Shown: positions 54,345 through 63,489 of the stretch, one piece after another
Position numbering within the stretch: the stretch's first letter is position 1
Layout of the letters: the number at the start of each line of letters is the position of its first letter
NCBI RefSeq assembly: GCF_030056705.1
Contig: NZ_JASHIC010000035.1
Span: 18,015 to 82,014 of the forward strand
DNA from: Flectobacillus longus
Lineage (GTDB): Bacteria; Bacteroidota; Bacteroidia; Cytophagales; Spirosomataceae
Direction of reading: 5' to 3'
Length of the DNA stretch: 64,000 nt
Translations under genes and position numbers: made by a program
Notes under the pieces: generated by a model
The model's database searches: none
Told to the model about the DNA's origin: nothing
What the model saw: the letters and a program-made list of their open reading frames with translations, nothing else

Positions 54345-56078
54345 TTATTCTACCTTAAAAACTACAGATGTTTCAAAAGGCATCTTTGAAGGACAGGTAA
54401 TTGTTAAGCCGTCAGCTTCTTGCTTCCAGTTGAGTTTTCCTTTGTGACCAAGTAAAGAAACCTTCTTTATATTTTGAGAATAATGACCAGCATTTGAACC
54501 CAAAGATTTTATTTTTATGGTTGTATTAGGAGCAGGTACTGTCATACAAAAAGTGTAAAGTGCATTGTCTTTTCCAACTGTAAATCTGAAATCTGTTTCA
54601 TTAAATTTAAACTCGGCGTGTCTTTTCGTTAATCCACCTCCAGGCAACATTTTCAATTTATTATTGATAATTTCTCCTTCACCGGGAATACTCCAAGCCT
54701 TGCTCCCATAAACAGCAGCGCCATTTCTGCGCATCCAAATGCCTACTTCTTTTAACATTTTTAAACTGCCTTCGTCTAAAGAACCATCTGGTAGTATAGA
54801 AATACAAAGTGCGGCATTGCCGTCACGGGCAATGGCTTCAATTACGTATCTAATCATCATTCCCGAATCATAAGTAAAACCGGGGGCATAAAACCAGTCT
54901 CCAACTGGTGCTTCAGCAATCCAAGTTTGAGCGGTATTAATTCTTTCAGGAACACCAAACTCCTCAGTATTCACTGTACCATTGGTATTATCACGGAATT
55001 TTACGATACTGAAAGTATTTACGTTACCTCTTCTTTGAATTGTACGGTTATAGAAATCAGCAATTACATGTTGCATGGCATCAGCTTTTATCCCTGTTCC
55101 TGTGCCATTTCCTGTAAAAGGACCTTGTACAGTACCATCAGTATAAATAAAATCTGGGTCATAATGTTCTACAACATCCATCATTCGTAAAGCCCAATTA
55201 GTGGTGTACCACTTGGCGTAATCAAGATGGTTTGAGAAAATACCTGCTGGTGGTGGTGACCATTCTGAATTTGCATTTTGTTCTACTCCTTTGTATTCTC
55301 GGAGGTCGATACCGTAAAGCATTCGAGGGTCATAGCCTTCCCACCATTTTCCTTTGCCATCGGCAAGCGTCAGGTGTCCATCGTAAGGAATCCCTTTTTT
55401 CTCGCCTTCTTTGTCACTTTCAAAGGCTGTTTGCCACCACCACCAGGTATATTCATGATGAAAGGTTACGCCAAAACGCATTCCATCAGTTCTACAAGCT
55501 TTTGCCCATTCGCCGATTAAATCACGTTTGGGACCAATATTGACCGAATTCCAAGGTTGATATTTTGAATTCCACAAATCATAATTATCATGATGCACCC
55601 CTTGAATCATCAGATATTTTGCTCCTGCATCTCTGTATATTTTAGTGAGTTTCGCTGGATTTAGTTTGACAGGATTCCAGTCACGCAATACTTCTTTATA
55701 CCCAACCTCTGATGGATGCCCGTACTTTTTTAAATGATTGGCATAAGCTTTTTTATCAGGTCTGTATAACTTTCGTGCATACCAATCACCACTTTCCCCT
55801 GCTGATTGTGGACCAAAGTGAACCCAAATACCAAACTTGGCATCACGAAGCCACTGCGGAGTGCCGGGGTAGTTTTTTTCAATAGACTCCCAAGTAGGTT
55901 CAAAAGGTCCTTTGGCGATGGGAATATCCAGTTTCATTTCTGGAAATGTTTTCCAATCCCCTAGAGTTTCGCTATCAACGGGTTTAGGCTTTGAAATTGG
56001 TGGTAATGGATTCTTTTCCTGTGCATACATACAAACAGGCAATAGGAAGGGAATAAGAAGTATGAATATTTTTTTCAT
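54345..56078 (-). CDS. Alpha-L-fucosidase (GH29)
   Basis: The 577-residue enzyme has a signal peptide (MKKIFILLIPFLLPVCMYAQ). GH29 features are WLRDAKFGIWVHFGPQSAGE, the AKYLMIQGVHHDNYDLWNSK block, FGVTFHHEYTWWWW, and the nucleophile region DPDFIYTDGTV, where D314 is the likely nucleophile. A C-terminal beta-sandwich starts near KAWSIPGEGEI. It removes terminal L-fucose from glycans such as mucin or fucosylated algal or host sugars. It lies downstream of a SusCD pair, from which it is separated by 345 bp and a strong terminator. Confidence 0.92.
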   Translation of the reverse strand: MKKIFILLIPFLLPVCMYAQEKNPLPPISKPKPVDSETLGDWKTFPEMKLDIPIAKGPFEPTWESIEKNYPGTPQWLRDAKFGIWVHFGPQSAGESGDWYARKLYRPDKKAYANHLKKYGHPSEVGYKEVLRDWNPVKLNPAKLTKIYRDAGAKYLMIQGVHHDNYDLWNSKYQPWNSVNIGPKRDLIGEWAKACRTDGMRFGVTFHHEYTWWWWQTAFESDKEGEKKGIPYDGHLTLADGKGKWWEGYDPRMLYGIDLREYKGVEQNANSEWSPPPAGIFSNHLDYAKWYTTNWALRMMDVVEHYDPDFIYTDGTVQGPFTGNGTGTGIKADAMQHVIADFYNRTIQRRGNVNTFSIVKFRDNTNGTVNTEEFGVPERINTAQTWIAEAPVGDWFYAPGFTYDSGMMIRYVIEAIARDGNAALCISILPDGSLDEGSLKMLKEVGIWMRRNGAAVYGSKAWSIPGEGEIINNKLKMLPGGGLTKRHAEFKFNETDFRFTVGKDNALYTFCMTVPAPNTTIKIKSLGSNAGHYSQNIKKVSLLGHKGKLNWKQEADGLTITCPSKMPFETSVVFKVE

Positions 56079-56114
56079 GGAATTAGCTCAAATGAGCGTT
56101 TTAATTAAAAAAAA

Positions 56115-56148
56115 CTTAGCGAATGAAAACGTGTTTTCATCCGCTAAG
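56115..56148 (-). terminator. Intrinsic terminator between susD and the fucosidase gene
   Basis: Arms CTTAGCGAATGAAAAC (56115-56130) and GTTTTCATCCGCTAAG (56133-56148) pair with one mismatch. On the minus strand the stem is followed directly by a run of eight T (A run at 56107-56114), a textbook terminator for transcripts coming from susC-susD. It ends 37 bp before the fucosidase ATG. Confidence 0.75.
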
Positions 56149-56162
56149 AGGTTACAGAGATA

Positions 56163-56423
56163 TGATTTTAATGAATTATGAGTGGTGAATTGTGAATGTA
56201 AAAAAATAATTATCAATACTTTATGCTTCCAGTTCATTAGATTTAATTTTTGGGCTTTCGGCAATGGGATTTCGGTAAAAATATTCCCCATGAATTCAAT
56301 AAAGCTTTTGACCTAATACCTAAAGCTTATACCCTAGAGGGTATTAGTCGAATTTAATGTTTTGATAATCAATGTTTTATATTTTCAATTCACAATTCAG
56401 AACTCATAATTCAGCACTAATAT
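56163..56423. repeat. Spacer with dispersed repeat copies
   Basis: Non-coding. It contains GTGAATTGTGAATGTAAAAA near 56180, similar to 63740-63760, and ACTCATAATTCAGCACTAAT at 56402-56421 ending next to the susD stop, matching 48951-48972 and, reversed, 63731-63752. A TACCTAAAGCTTATACCCTA stretch near 56311 resembles the 45063/53311 repeat. No gene was recognised. Confidence 0.5.
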
Positions 56424-58067
56424 TTAATATCCAGGATTCTGTGTAAGGTTTTTATTAATGTCTCTTTCCGACTGAGGAATTGGCCATAACTCATTTCTTC
56501 CTGCGACAAATGCTCTTTTTTGATAAAGCAAAAATCCTTGATTATCTACAGGAAAATCTTTGTAGGTAGAAGGAGAATTGGTGAGTTTCATCCCTGTAAA
56601 CTGTCGGTTCAGTTCGGTTGCGGCAGTTCCCCAGCGAAGAATATCAAAATAATGTATTCCTTCAAATGCTAATTCTACTTTACGCTCTCTTCTGAAGATA
56701 GTTCTCAACGAGGCAGCATCTGTAACTTTCACTGGTGGCATATTTACTGAAACTCTACCTCTTACTTTATTGATAGTTTCATCCAATAACGCCTGATTGA
56801 TAGCATCTCCAGCTTCTACTTTTGCCTCAAGATAGCTTAAAAGTACTTCTGCGTAGCGAATCAGAGTAAAGTTACCACCATAATTCATCAGGTTTCCTGC
56901 AAAGGTCGAATCCATAAACTTATTGACACAATAGCCACTCCAATTGTATCTACTCATTCTATCAGGAGACGTTGATTCTGGTCTTGAGATGTATTTTACG
57001 CCTTTAAATACCGCACGGTCAGAAATCATAATCGTTTGGTCAAGTCTTGGATCACGATTATTATAGGGATTATTTGAATTGTATAAAGGTGATTCCTCAA
57101 TCGTTTTTCCATCAGTACACTCGTACGACTGCACTAATTCGTTATAGGGCGAAAACTGGTGCCATCCTCCGTAAGTCTCAGGATAAAGATATTGTAAAAA
57201 TACATGGCTGTAAGTATCTTCATGGTATTGCGAAGCAAGAATGATTTCATTGCTATTTTCACCTGTTTGAATAAATAACTTTTTGAAGCCTCCTTGTTCA
57301 ATCGAATAAACACCACTATCTATGATTTTTTTGTAGGTAACGGCTGCATCACTCCATTTTTTCTCTGCCATTTGTACTCTACCCAAGATAGCCAAAGCTG
57401 CTCCTGCTGTAATACGTCCCATTTCACTACTAGGACGAGTGGCAGGTAATAGTGCGGCACTTTCTTTCAGCTCATTTTCTACAAAAGTCCATACTTCAGC
57501 TTTAGGCGTACGCAAAATAGAGTTTGCTTCATCTAAGGTTAATAGCTTTTTAGGCAAAGGCACATCCCCAAAGTATAGGGCAAGGTTGAACAGACAATAA
57601 GCTCTTAGCGTACGAACTTCAGACTTTAGGATATTCTTCTTGGTTTGGTCCATCGGAATAGCATCAATATGATCTAAGAAGTTATTGCATTTGGCAATCT
57701 TGTTGTAAGTATTGCTCCAATAACTATTCGTTACCCAATAAGAAGCATTCAGCGTACCATCGGTAACATGGTCAGGAATCAGCTCTTTTTCTGAACCCAA
57801 CCCTGCCATCAAGTCGAGATAAAACACCGCTCTAGCATTCCAAAAATCCTCTCCAGACCAACCTGCGCCAATATTATAGCATCCAATCAAAGCTAGATTT
57901 GCGTCTTTTTCTGTTTTCCAAAAAGTACCATCTGAAATAGAGTCGAGTGGTTGTTTGTCGAAATAATCACTTTTACAAGCTACCATCGAAAAGTATAGCA
58001 CAAACAGTAAGCCTATTTTGAAGGATGGTAGTTTTGAATATATATATTTGAATTTCATGTCTCTCAA
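56424..58067 (-). CDS. SusD/RagB-family glycan-binding lipoprotein
   Basis: The 547-residue protein has a leader FKIGLLFVLYFSMVACKSDY with the lipidated cysteine near residue 31. SusD features: DGTFWKTEKDANLALIGCYN, the helical EVRTLRAYCLFNLALYFGDV, LIRYAEVLLSYLEAKVEAGD, and the C-terminal RRERKVELAFEGIHYFDILR with WPIPQSERDINKNLTQNPGY. It is 27 bp after susC and should work with it in binding and importing fucosylated oligosaccharides; the specificity is inferred from the nearby fucosidase. Confidence 0.94.
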   Translation of the reverse strand: MRDMKFKYIYSKLPSFKIGLLFVLYFSMVACKSDYFDKQPLDSISDGTFWKTEKDANLALIGCYNIGAGWSGEDFWNARAVFYLDLMAGLGSEKELIPDHVTDGTLNASYWVTNSYWSNTYNKIAKCNNFLDHIDAIPMDQTKKNILKSEVRTLRAYCLFNLALYFGDVPLPKKLLTLDEANSILRTPKAEVWTFVENELKESAALLPATRPSSEMGRITAGAALAILGRVQMAEKKWSDAAVTYKKIIDSGVYSIEQGGFKKLFIQTGENSNEIILASQYHEDTYSHVFLQYLYPETYGGWHQFSPYNELVQSYECTDGKTIEESPLYNSNNPYNNRDPRLDQTIMISDRAVFKGVKYISRPESTSPDRMSRYNWSGYCVNKFMDSTFAGNLMNYGGNFTLIRYAEVLLSYLEAKVEAGDAINQALLDETINKVRGRVSVNMPPVKVTDAASLRTIFRRERKVELAFEGIHYFDILRWGTAATELNRQFTGMKLTNSPSTYKDFPVDNQGFLLYQKRAFVAGRNELWPIPQSERDINKNLTQNPGY

Positions 58068-58094
58068 TCGTTTAGTAAAATATGTCAGTATAAT

Positions 58095-61000
58095 TTAGAA
58101 TGATACATTTACACCAAAAGTATAAACACTTGTGAGGGGATAGAACCCACCATTTTGTGCCATTTCTGGGTCCCATCCTTGATAATAGGAATTAATTGAA
58201 AGGAGATTCTGTCCACTAAAGTACACTCTGAGTCTATCAATCTTCATTTTCTCCATCATCTCATTACTAAATGTATAGCCTACCTGTAAGTTTTTCAATC
58301 TTGCAAAACTGGCATCTCTATTCCAAAATGTTGAGGCTTGGACAATACCACTTCCTTCATTAAGACTGGTTAATTTTGGATAAAGCGCATTTGGATTTGG
58401 GTTCTCTGTTGTCCAACGGTTTTCCACTTGCCATCTCTGGATTTGTCCTCCGTTAAAGAAGGCAAATGCCTGATAGTTATTCATTTGTTTTTGCCAACCA
58501 GCAAGTCCTTGTACTAGCATTGAGAAATCAAATCCTTTATAATTGGCCGTAAGGGTTAGCCCAAAATTGTATTTTGGTACGGTGTTTCCGATAAAGGTTC
58601 TATCATAAGTAGCATCTACTTTACCGTCTGGTACGCCATTAGGACCACTAATATCCTTGAATCTGATAAACCCAGGTTGTGCAGAATAAGGTTGTTGAGG
58701 GTACTTAGCTACATCATCAGCATCCTTAAACAACCCATCAGCAACATAACCATACGTAACGCCCAAAGACTGCCCAACAAATAAATTGGCTCCAATATTT
58801 TGCTGAAGTCCATTGGCGAGTTCAGTAACCTTATTATTAACAACCGTAAAGTTTGGCGATATACCGATTTTAACTTTTCCTATGTTTGCATGATAGTTTA
58901 AGCTAGCCTCAAAACCTGTGTTTTCTACACCGCCAACGTTAACTGGCGAAGTACTAAGACCCAAAGTAGCAGAGCTGGCTACACTGTAAAGCACGCCAGA
59001 AGTTTGCTTTTTGAAAACACCTAAAGTAAAATCTAACTTACCTTTCCAAAGACTAGCATCTATACCAATATCGGTAGTGGTAGTAGTTTCCCAAGTAATA
59101 TCGGCGTTACTAAGTCGGGTAGTGGCTGCTCCAGAAACCAAAACGCCACCTAAAGAATAGTTTTGACCAAGCGAAACAATATTCTGATAAGGATATGTTC
59201 CTACGTTTTGGTTACCTAATTTACCCCAGCTTGCTCTTACTTTTAAGGTATTAACCCAAGAAACATTTTTCAAGAAATCTTCTTCTGAGATAATCCAACC
59301 AGCGGAGAAAGAAGGGAAATAACCCCATCTACCTTTTGCTGGGAAGCGAGATGTTGCATCTGAACGCATGTTGGCTTCAAACAAATATCTGTTGTTAAAC
59401 GAGTAGTTCACTCTACTAAAAAATGAACGCATTGACCATGCCGAAGCAGAACCAGAATTACTCATACCTGTGGCAGAACCACCATTGATTTCATAAAGTG
59501 TATTCGTTGGAAAATCTTTACGATACGCCGACATGCCCCAATCATCATATTGCTCCTGAGAAACACCCCCTAATATCGTAAATGAGTGCTTGTCTATCTG
59601 TTTGGTATAGGTTGCTAACGACTGCATGGTTAATTGCTGTCCTTGTCCAGAAGATACGCTTAAATTATTAGGACCAACCGTTTTGTTTGGATTAAACACA
59701 AATTCTGAAGCATAGTCTTTGTTATAATAACTCCAAAAATTATATCCAACTTTACCACTCAAGGTTAACCCTTTGATTACCTCCCAAGCAATTTCACTAC
59801 TTCCTAAAAAGTATTTGTTTGTTCCTTTGTAAAAAGACTCACTGGCCATCCATGCTTCAGGACTGTAGTTATCTTGATAACCATACGTTCCGTCAGATTT
59901 TTTCCCAGCATAAATAGGTCCTTCTCTTACTGCGAAATTTATCATACTATTCATACCACCGTCATATTGACGAGGAGAATGATTTTCGGAAGTATAGCCT
60001 GACAAATTCACCTTTAACGTAAGATTATCTTTGATTTTGGTATCAGTGTTCAAAAGGATATTATATTTTGAATAGCCATTTTTAGCTACAATACCATTTT
60101 GTTGAAGATAACCCATAGAAAAAAGGTATCGTGTTTTATCATTTCCTCCCATAAAACTTAAGTTATGGTTACTCTGAAAACCATCTCCTGAAGTTAGAAG
60201 GTTTTTGAGGTGCGGGACATTAGGGTAATTATCAGGATCGGATCCATTTCTGAATTTTTCAATTTCAACATCTGTATAAGATACACCTGCACCAGCGTTG
60301 ATATTTGCTTCATTTCTTAACTTGGCATATTCAGCAGACTCCACAAAATCAGGTAGTTGTGTGGGGTTTTGCCATCCTGCATAGCTATTATAGCTTATTT
60401 TCATTTTGCCAGACTCACCTCTTTTAGTTTCGATAAGAATTACGCCATTGGCAGCTCGGCTACCATACATCGCTGCTGAGGCCGCATCTTTCAATACCGA
60501 AATACTCTTGATGTTGTTGGGGTCAACATCATTAATAGACGTTGCTAATCCATCAACAAGTATCAAAGCACCACCACCTGCACCATAAGAACCAATACCG
60601 CGAATCGTAATACTTGCACCGTTATTGCCTGGTTGTCCAGAACCTTGCGATACTGAGACACCCGTCATAAGACCTGCCAATGCCTGAGAAGATTGTGTAA
60701 TGGGTCTATCTGCTATTTCTTTAGAAGAAATACTTGAAACAGAACCAGTTAAATTGATTTTCTTTTGAGTACCATAACCCACAACCACTACCTCATCTAA
60801 GCTTTGTTGCTCTGCTACTAACTTTATATTGAGCTCAGTTGCTTTACCCACTAGGATTTCTTGCTTTTTATATCCTATATACGAAAACACCAAAATGCTA
60901 GAGCCATTTGGAATATTGACGTTAAATTGCCCTTTGTCATTGGTTACTGCACCCCTTGTCGTTCCTTTGATACTAATATTTACCCCAACTAAAGGAACTC

Positions 61001-61451
61001 CGTTTTCGTCTGCTACCGTACCAGAAACAGCTTGCTCCTGATATTCAGTTTGGGAGTCTATATTTTCGTCGTTTTTTACGGAAAGAGTACTGGACTTTTT
61101 TAGCAAGATTCTGTTTCCTTGAATTTCATAACTAATACCAAGTGGTGTAAATACTTCATTTAACACCTCTTTTAATTCCTTATTTTTGACGTTAACGCTT
61201 ATTTTGCGCTTTGCACCAATACTATTTGGGCTATAGAAAAAGTTTACTTTTGCGGTATTCTCAAATTCAGAAAGCGCTTCGATTAACCCCTTTTCTTGGA
61301 TATGTAGGGTTATCTTTCTCTGTAACATATCTTGTCCGCTAACATCTCTAGCGTACGATAGGGTTGTGAAAATAATCGCAATAAATATCTGTCCAGCTGA
61401 AATTTTCATAATGGATAGTAACGTTGCTAACGTTAATAGATTTTTTTTCAT
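58095..61451 (-). CDS. SusC/RagA-family TonB-dependent transducer with STN domain
   Basis: From the ATG at 61449-61451 the product is 1118 residues. Order: a leader (MKKNLLTLATLLSIMKISAG and following), an STN signalling domain (about 45-110, LIEALSEFENTAKVNFFYSP, LKEVLNEVFTPLGISYEIQG), a carboxypeptidase-like domain (VSGTVADENGVPLVGVNISI), the TonB-box-like LDEVVVVGYGTQKK, plug and barrel ending FGVNVSF. The STN domain marks it as a transducer that contacts the FecR-type anti-sigma encoded upstream. An earlier ATG at 61505 adds an unlikely tail. This is the regulatory opposite of the sialate SusC, which lacks STN. Confidence 0.93.
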   Translation of the reverse strand: MKKNLLTLATLLSIMKISAGQIFIAIIFTTLSYARDVSGQDMLQRKITLHIQEKGLIEALSEFENTAKVNFFYSPNSIGAKRKISVNVKNKELKEVLNEVFTPLGISYEIQGNRILLKKSSTLSVKNDENIDSQTEYQEQAVSGTVADENGVPLVGVNISIKGTTRGAVTNDKGQFNVNIPNGSSILVFSYIGYKKQEILVGKATELNIKLVAEQQSLDEVVVVGYGTQKKINLTGSVSSISSKEIADRPITQSSQALAGLMTGVSVSQGSGQPGNNGASITIRGIGSYGAGGGALILVDGLATSINDVDPNNIKSISVLKDAASAAMYGSRAANGVILIETKRGESGKMKISYNSYAGWQNPTQLPDFVESAEYAKLRNEANINAGAGVSYTDVEIEKFRNGSDPDNYPNVPHLKNLLTSGDGFQSNHNLSFMGGNDKTRYLFSMGYLQQNGIVAKNGYSKYNILLNTDTKIKDNLTLKVNLSGYTSENHSPRQYDGGMNSMINFAVREGPIYAGKKSDGTYGYQDNYSPEAWMASESFYKGTNKYFLGSSEIAWEVIKGLTLSGKVGYNFWSYYNKDYASEFVFNPNKTVGPNNLSVSSGQGQQLTMQSLATYTKQIDKHSFTILGGVSQEQYDDWGMSAYRKDFPTNTLYEINGGSATGMSNSGSASAWSMRSFFSRVNYSFNNRYLFEANMRSDATSRFPAKGRWGYFPSFSAGWIISEEDFLKNVSWVNTLKVRASWGKLGNQNVGTYPYQNIVSLGQNYSLGGVLVSGAATTRLSNADITWETTTTTDIGIDASLWKGKLDFTLGVFKKQTSGVLYSVASSATLGLSTSPVNVGGVENTGFEASLNYHANIGKVKIGISPNFTVVNNKVTELANGLQQNIGANLFVGQSLGVTYGYVADGLFKDADDVAKYPQQPYSAQPGFIRFKDISGPNGVPDGKVDATYDRTFIGNTVPKYNFGLTLTANYKGFDFSMLVQGLAGWQKQMNNYQAFAFFNGGQIQRWQVENRWTTENPNPNALYPKLTSLNEGSGIVQASTFWNRDASFARLKNLQVGYTFSNEMMEKMKIDRLRVYFSGQNLLSINSYYQGWDPEMAQNGGFYPLTSVYTFGVNVSF

Positions 61452-61552
61452 AAATTGTAACGTTTTTGTTTTTCTCGAAAAATTGACAAAAATATTCCCA
61501 TACACTTCCTCGAAAGAAGTGCCTAAAATTGTTTCAACGGGAATTACATGGA

Positions 61553-61581
61553 GTCGGTAAATGGTGCGAACATTTGCCGAC
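61553..61581. promoter_or_regulatory. Inverted repeat in the susC leader
   Basis: Arms GTCGGTAAATG (61553-61563) and CATTTGCCGAC (61571-61581) pair with one mismatch, about 100 bp before the susC start. A smaller inverted repeat, CACTTC/GAAGTG, lies at 61503-61521. They may be an operator or a leader hairpin in the fecR-susC gap. No standard -7 element was found there, as expected for an ECF-driven promoter. Confidence 0.45.
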
Positions 61582-61668
61582 TTTTCTTTTTTAGAAATAA
61601 TTAGATGCTTTTAGCGTCATAGTTGTTTGTAGGTTTTTATAGTGTTTAAGAAATACATTTGCTAACAA

Positions 61669-62778
61669 TTAGTAATTACACCCTTGTCCTGATATAATTA
61701 TTTGAGCATCAACTACTTGGTAGCTCAATCCAGTAATTTTTGTAATACTGTTCAACTTGTCAAACATAGTTTCGTCCGACAGATTACCATTAATTGTACA
61801 ATCTTCATAGCGTTTTGAATCATACACTATTTTGATACCATAGGCTTTTTCTAAATCTGAAAACACCTTAGTTAAGGATGTGTTTTGGTAGATAAATACT
61901 TGATTATCATAAGTATTGGCTAGTAGCTGAGGTAACTCCACAATCTTTTTAACTAACTTGGCCTTTGATAACTCATAAACTACTTCTTGATTTGGCGTAA
62001 CGATGATTGTATTTGGATTCATAACGTTACTTTTATCGCTACGGGCGCTCACCTCTGCTTGTGCAAGTACCGATACCTTTCCTGTTTTAACAATGACTCT
62101 TTCTTCTTCTATATCAGGGTTTGCTTTAATGGTAAAGCTTGTCCCTAATACCTGAGTGATTAGCTTCTTAGTGTAAATGATAAAGGGTCTTTGTGGATTT
62201 CTTTTAACTTTAAAAAATGCTTCTCCGACCAAATAAACCTCTCTTTTACTTTTCTCAAATACTTTGGGATATTTAATCCGTGTATGCTTTTGGAGTACTA
62301 TTTCTGATCCATCACTCATTTGAATACTCAAGGGTTGATTGGTCGTGTTTTGGTTTTCAACAAATTCAATTTCTTTATTGGTGTAATTTGCTAATTGCGG
62401 AATCTCATAATTTCTATTCTCTCGCTGATAATAGTTTGTCCAATACCCTAGTCCTATCAGTAACAATACTGATGCTGCTAGCTGCCATTGAAACCTTTGC
62501 CAATAACTTGGTTTCTCAGACATTTGCATCTCTAACTCTACCCCATTCCATATTTTTTCAAGAGAAGCATCTTCATCAATAGGTGTAGCTTGCATGGTAC
62601 CAAGTGTTTTCACCAGTGATTTTGCCTCTAAAATCACCGTTCTTTTTTCTGGATGATTTCGCATGAAATCTTGCCAGAATGTATTTGTATTTTTATCTGG
62701 ATTTTGTACCCAACGACAAAAAAAATCGTCTTTTACAAAATCGATGGTATTGTAATGAGAGTAGTTCATAGCTGTCAA
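61669..62778 (-). CDS. FecR-family anti-sigma factor
   Basis: The 369-residue protein has a cytosolic N-terminal part (residues 1-95), one membrane helix (WQLAASVLLLIGLGYWTNYY, about 98-117), the periplasmic FecR domain (QMSDGSEIVLQKHTRIKYPK, EVYLVGEAFFKVKRNPQRPF, TQVLGTSFTIKAN) and the C-terminal DUF4974 (TSLTKVFSDLEKAYGIKIVY), which resembles an STN domain. It should hold the ECF sigma factor until the SusC STN domain signals. It is 99 bp downstream of the sigma gene. Met4 (62769) is an alternative start. Confidence 0.93.
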   Translation of the reverse strand: MTAMNYSHYNTIDFVKDDFFCRWVQNPDKNTNTFWQDFMRNHPEKRTVILEAKSLVKTLGTMQATPIDEDASLEKIWNGVELEMQMSEKPSYWQRFQWQLAASVLLLIGLGYWTNYYQRENRNYEIPQLANYTNKEIEFVENQNTTNQPLSIQMSDGSEIVLQKHTRIKYPKVFEKSKREVYLVGEAFFKVKRNPQRPFIIYTKKLITQVLGTSFTIKANPDIEEERVIVKTGKVSVLAQAEVSARSDKSNVMNPNTIIVTPNQEVVYELSKAKLVKKIVELPQLLANTYDNQVFIYQNTSLTKVFSDLEKAYGIKIVYDSKRYEDCTINGNLSDETMFDKLNSITKITGLSYQVVDAQIIISGQGCNY

Positions 62779-62877
62779 TTATAGAATGACATGAATAACA
62801 AAAATATATCCTATTTTTTTGAAAAAAATTTATACATCAACTATGTAAAAATAGTTAAGTGATAATAAATCAGCGAT

Positions 62878-63489
62878 TTATCTAATAAATGAGGAGAAAA
62901 TAAGTAGAAAAAAATGAATAGAAATATGTATAGATTGACGTAAAGACATCAATGCTTTTTGGATGAGATTACCCACAGAAGCATAATTCAGCTCCATTAT
63001 TTCGGCAATCTGAGCATTTGAGAATTGGTGATAATATTTTAAATTGATGACTTCACGTTGGCGTTGAGACAGCCCATCGAATGCCATTTTGAGTCTTTCT
63101 AAGCGTTCTTTTTGGCTTTCTTCCTCTATTAAAATTCTCTCAATAGAAGCTTCGAAAAGATCTGCACCTAATGTTTCATCTATTTCATCCGTATTTTTAG
63201 AAAAGTCATACCTAACTGTTCGCATGAGTTTGTTTTTAAGCGCACGAAACAGGTAAAACTTAATAGAATCCGTGTCAGCAAGATTTTCCCTACTTTGCCA
63301 TAGTTCCAAAAATAAATCTTGAATACAGTCCTCTACAACTGATAAATTTGAAGAGATTCGAAGAGTTACGCCATAATTCAATAATGACTTAGCGTGTAAC
63401 TGATAGATTTTAGCAAAAGCAATCTTATCTCCTTTTTTAAAGGATTGCCAAATTTCTAAATCACTGTTATGCAAGGAATTGAAAGCCAA
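62878..63489 (-). CDS. ECF RNA polymerase sigma factor
   Basis: The 203-residue protein has region 2 (DKIAFAKIYQLHAKSLLNYG, VEDCIQDLFLELWQSRENLA, FYLFRALKNKLMRTVRYDF) and region 4 (FDGLSQRQREVINLKYYHQF, SNAQIAEIMELNYASVGNLI, QKALMSLRQSI). The C terminus ends in a hydrophobic stretch (HISIHFFLLIFSSFI) that is unusual for a soluble sigma and could anchor it or interact with FecR. With FecR and the STN-type SusC it forms a trans-envelope switch for the fucose locus. Confidence 0.93.
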   Translation of the reverse strand: MAFNSLHNSDLEIWQSFKKGDKIAFAKIYQLHAKSLLNYGVTLRISSNLSVVEDCIQDLFLELWQSRENLADTDSIKFYLFRALKNKLMRTVRYDFSKNTDEIDETLGADLFEASIERILIEEESQKERLERLKMAFDGLSQRQREVINLKYYHQFSNAQIAEIMELNYASVGNLIQKALMSLRQSIHISIHFFLLIFSSFIR

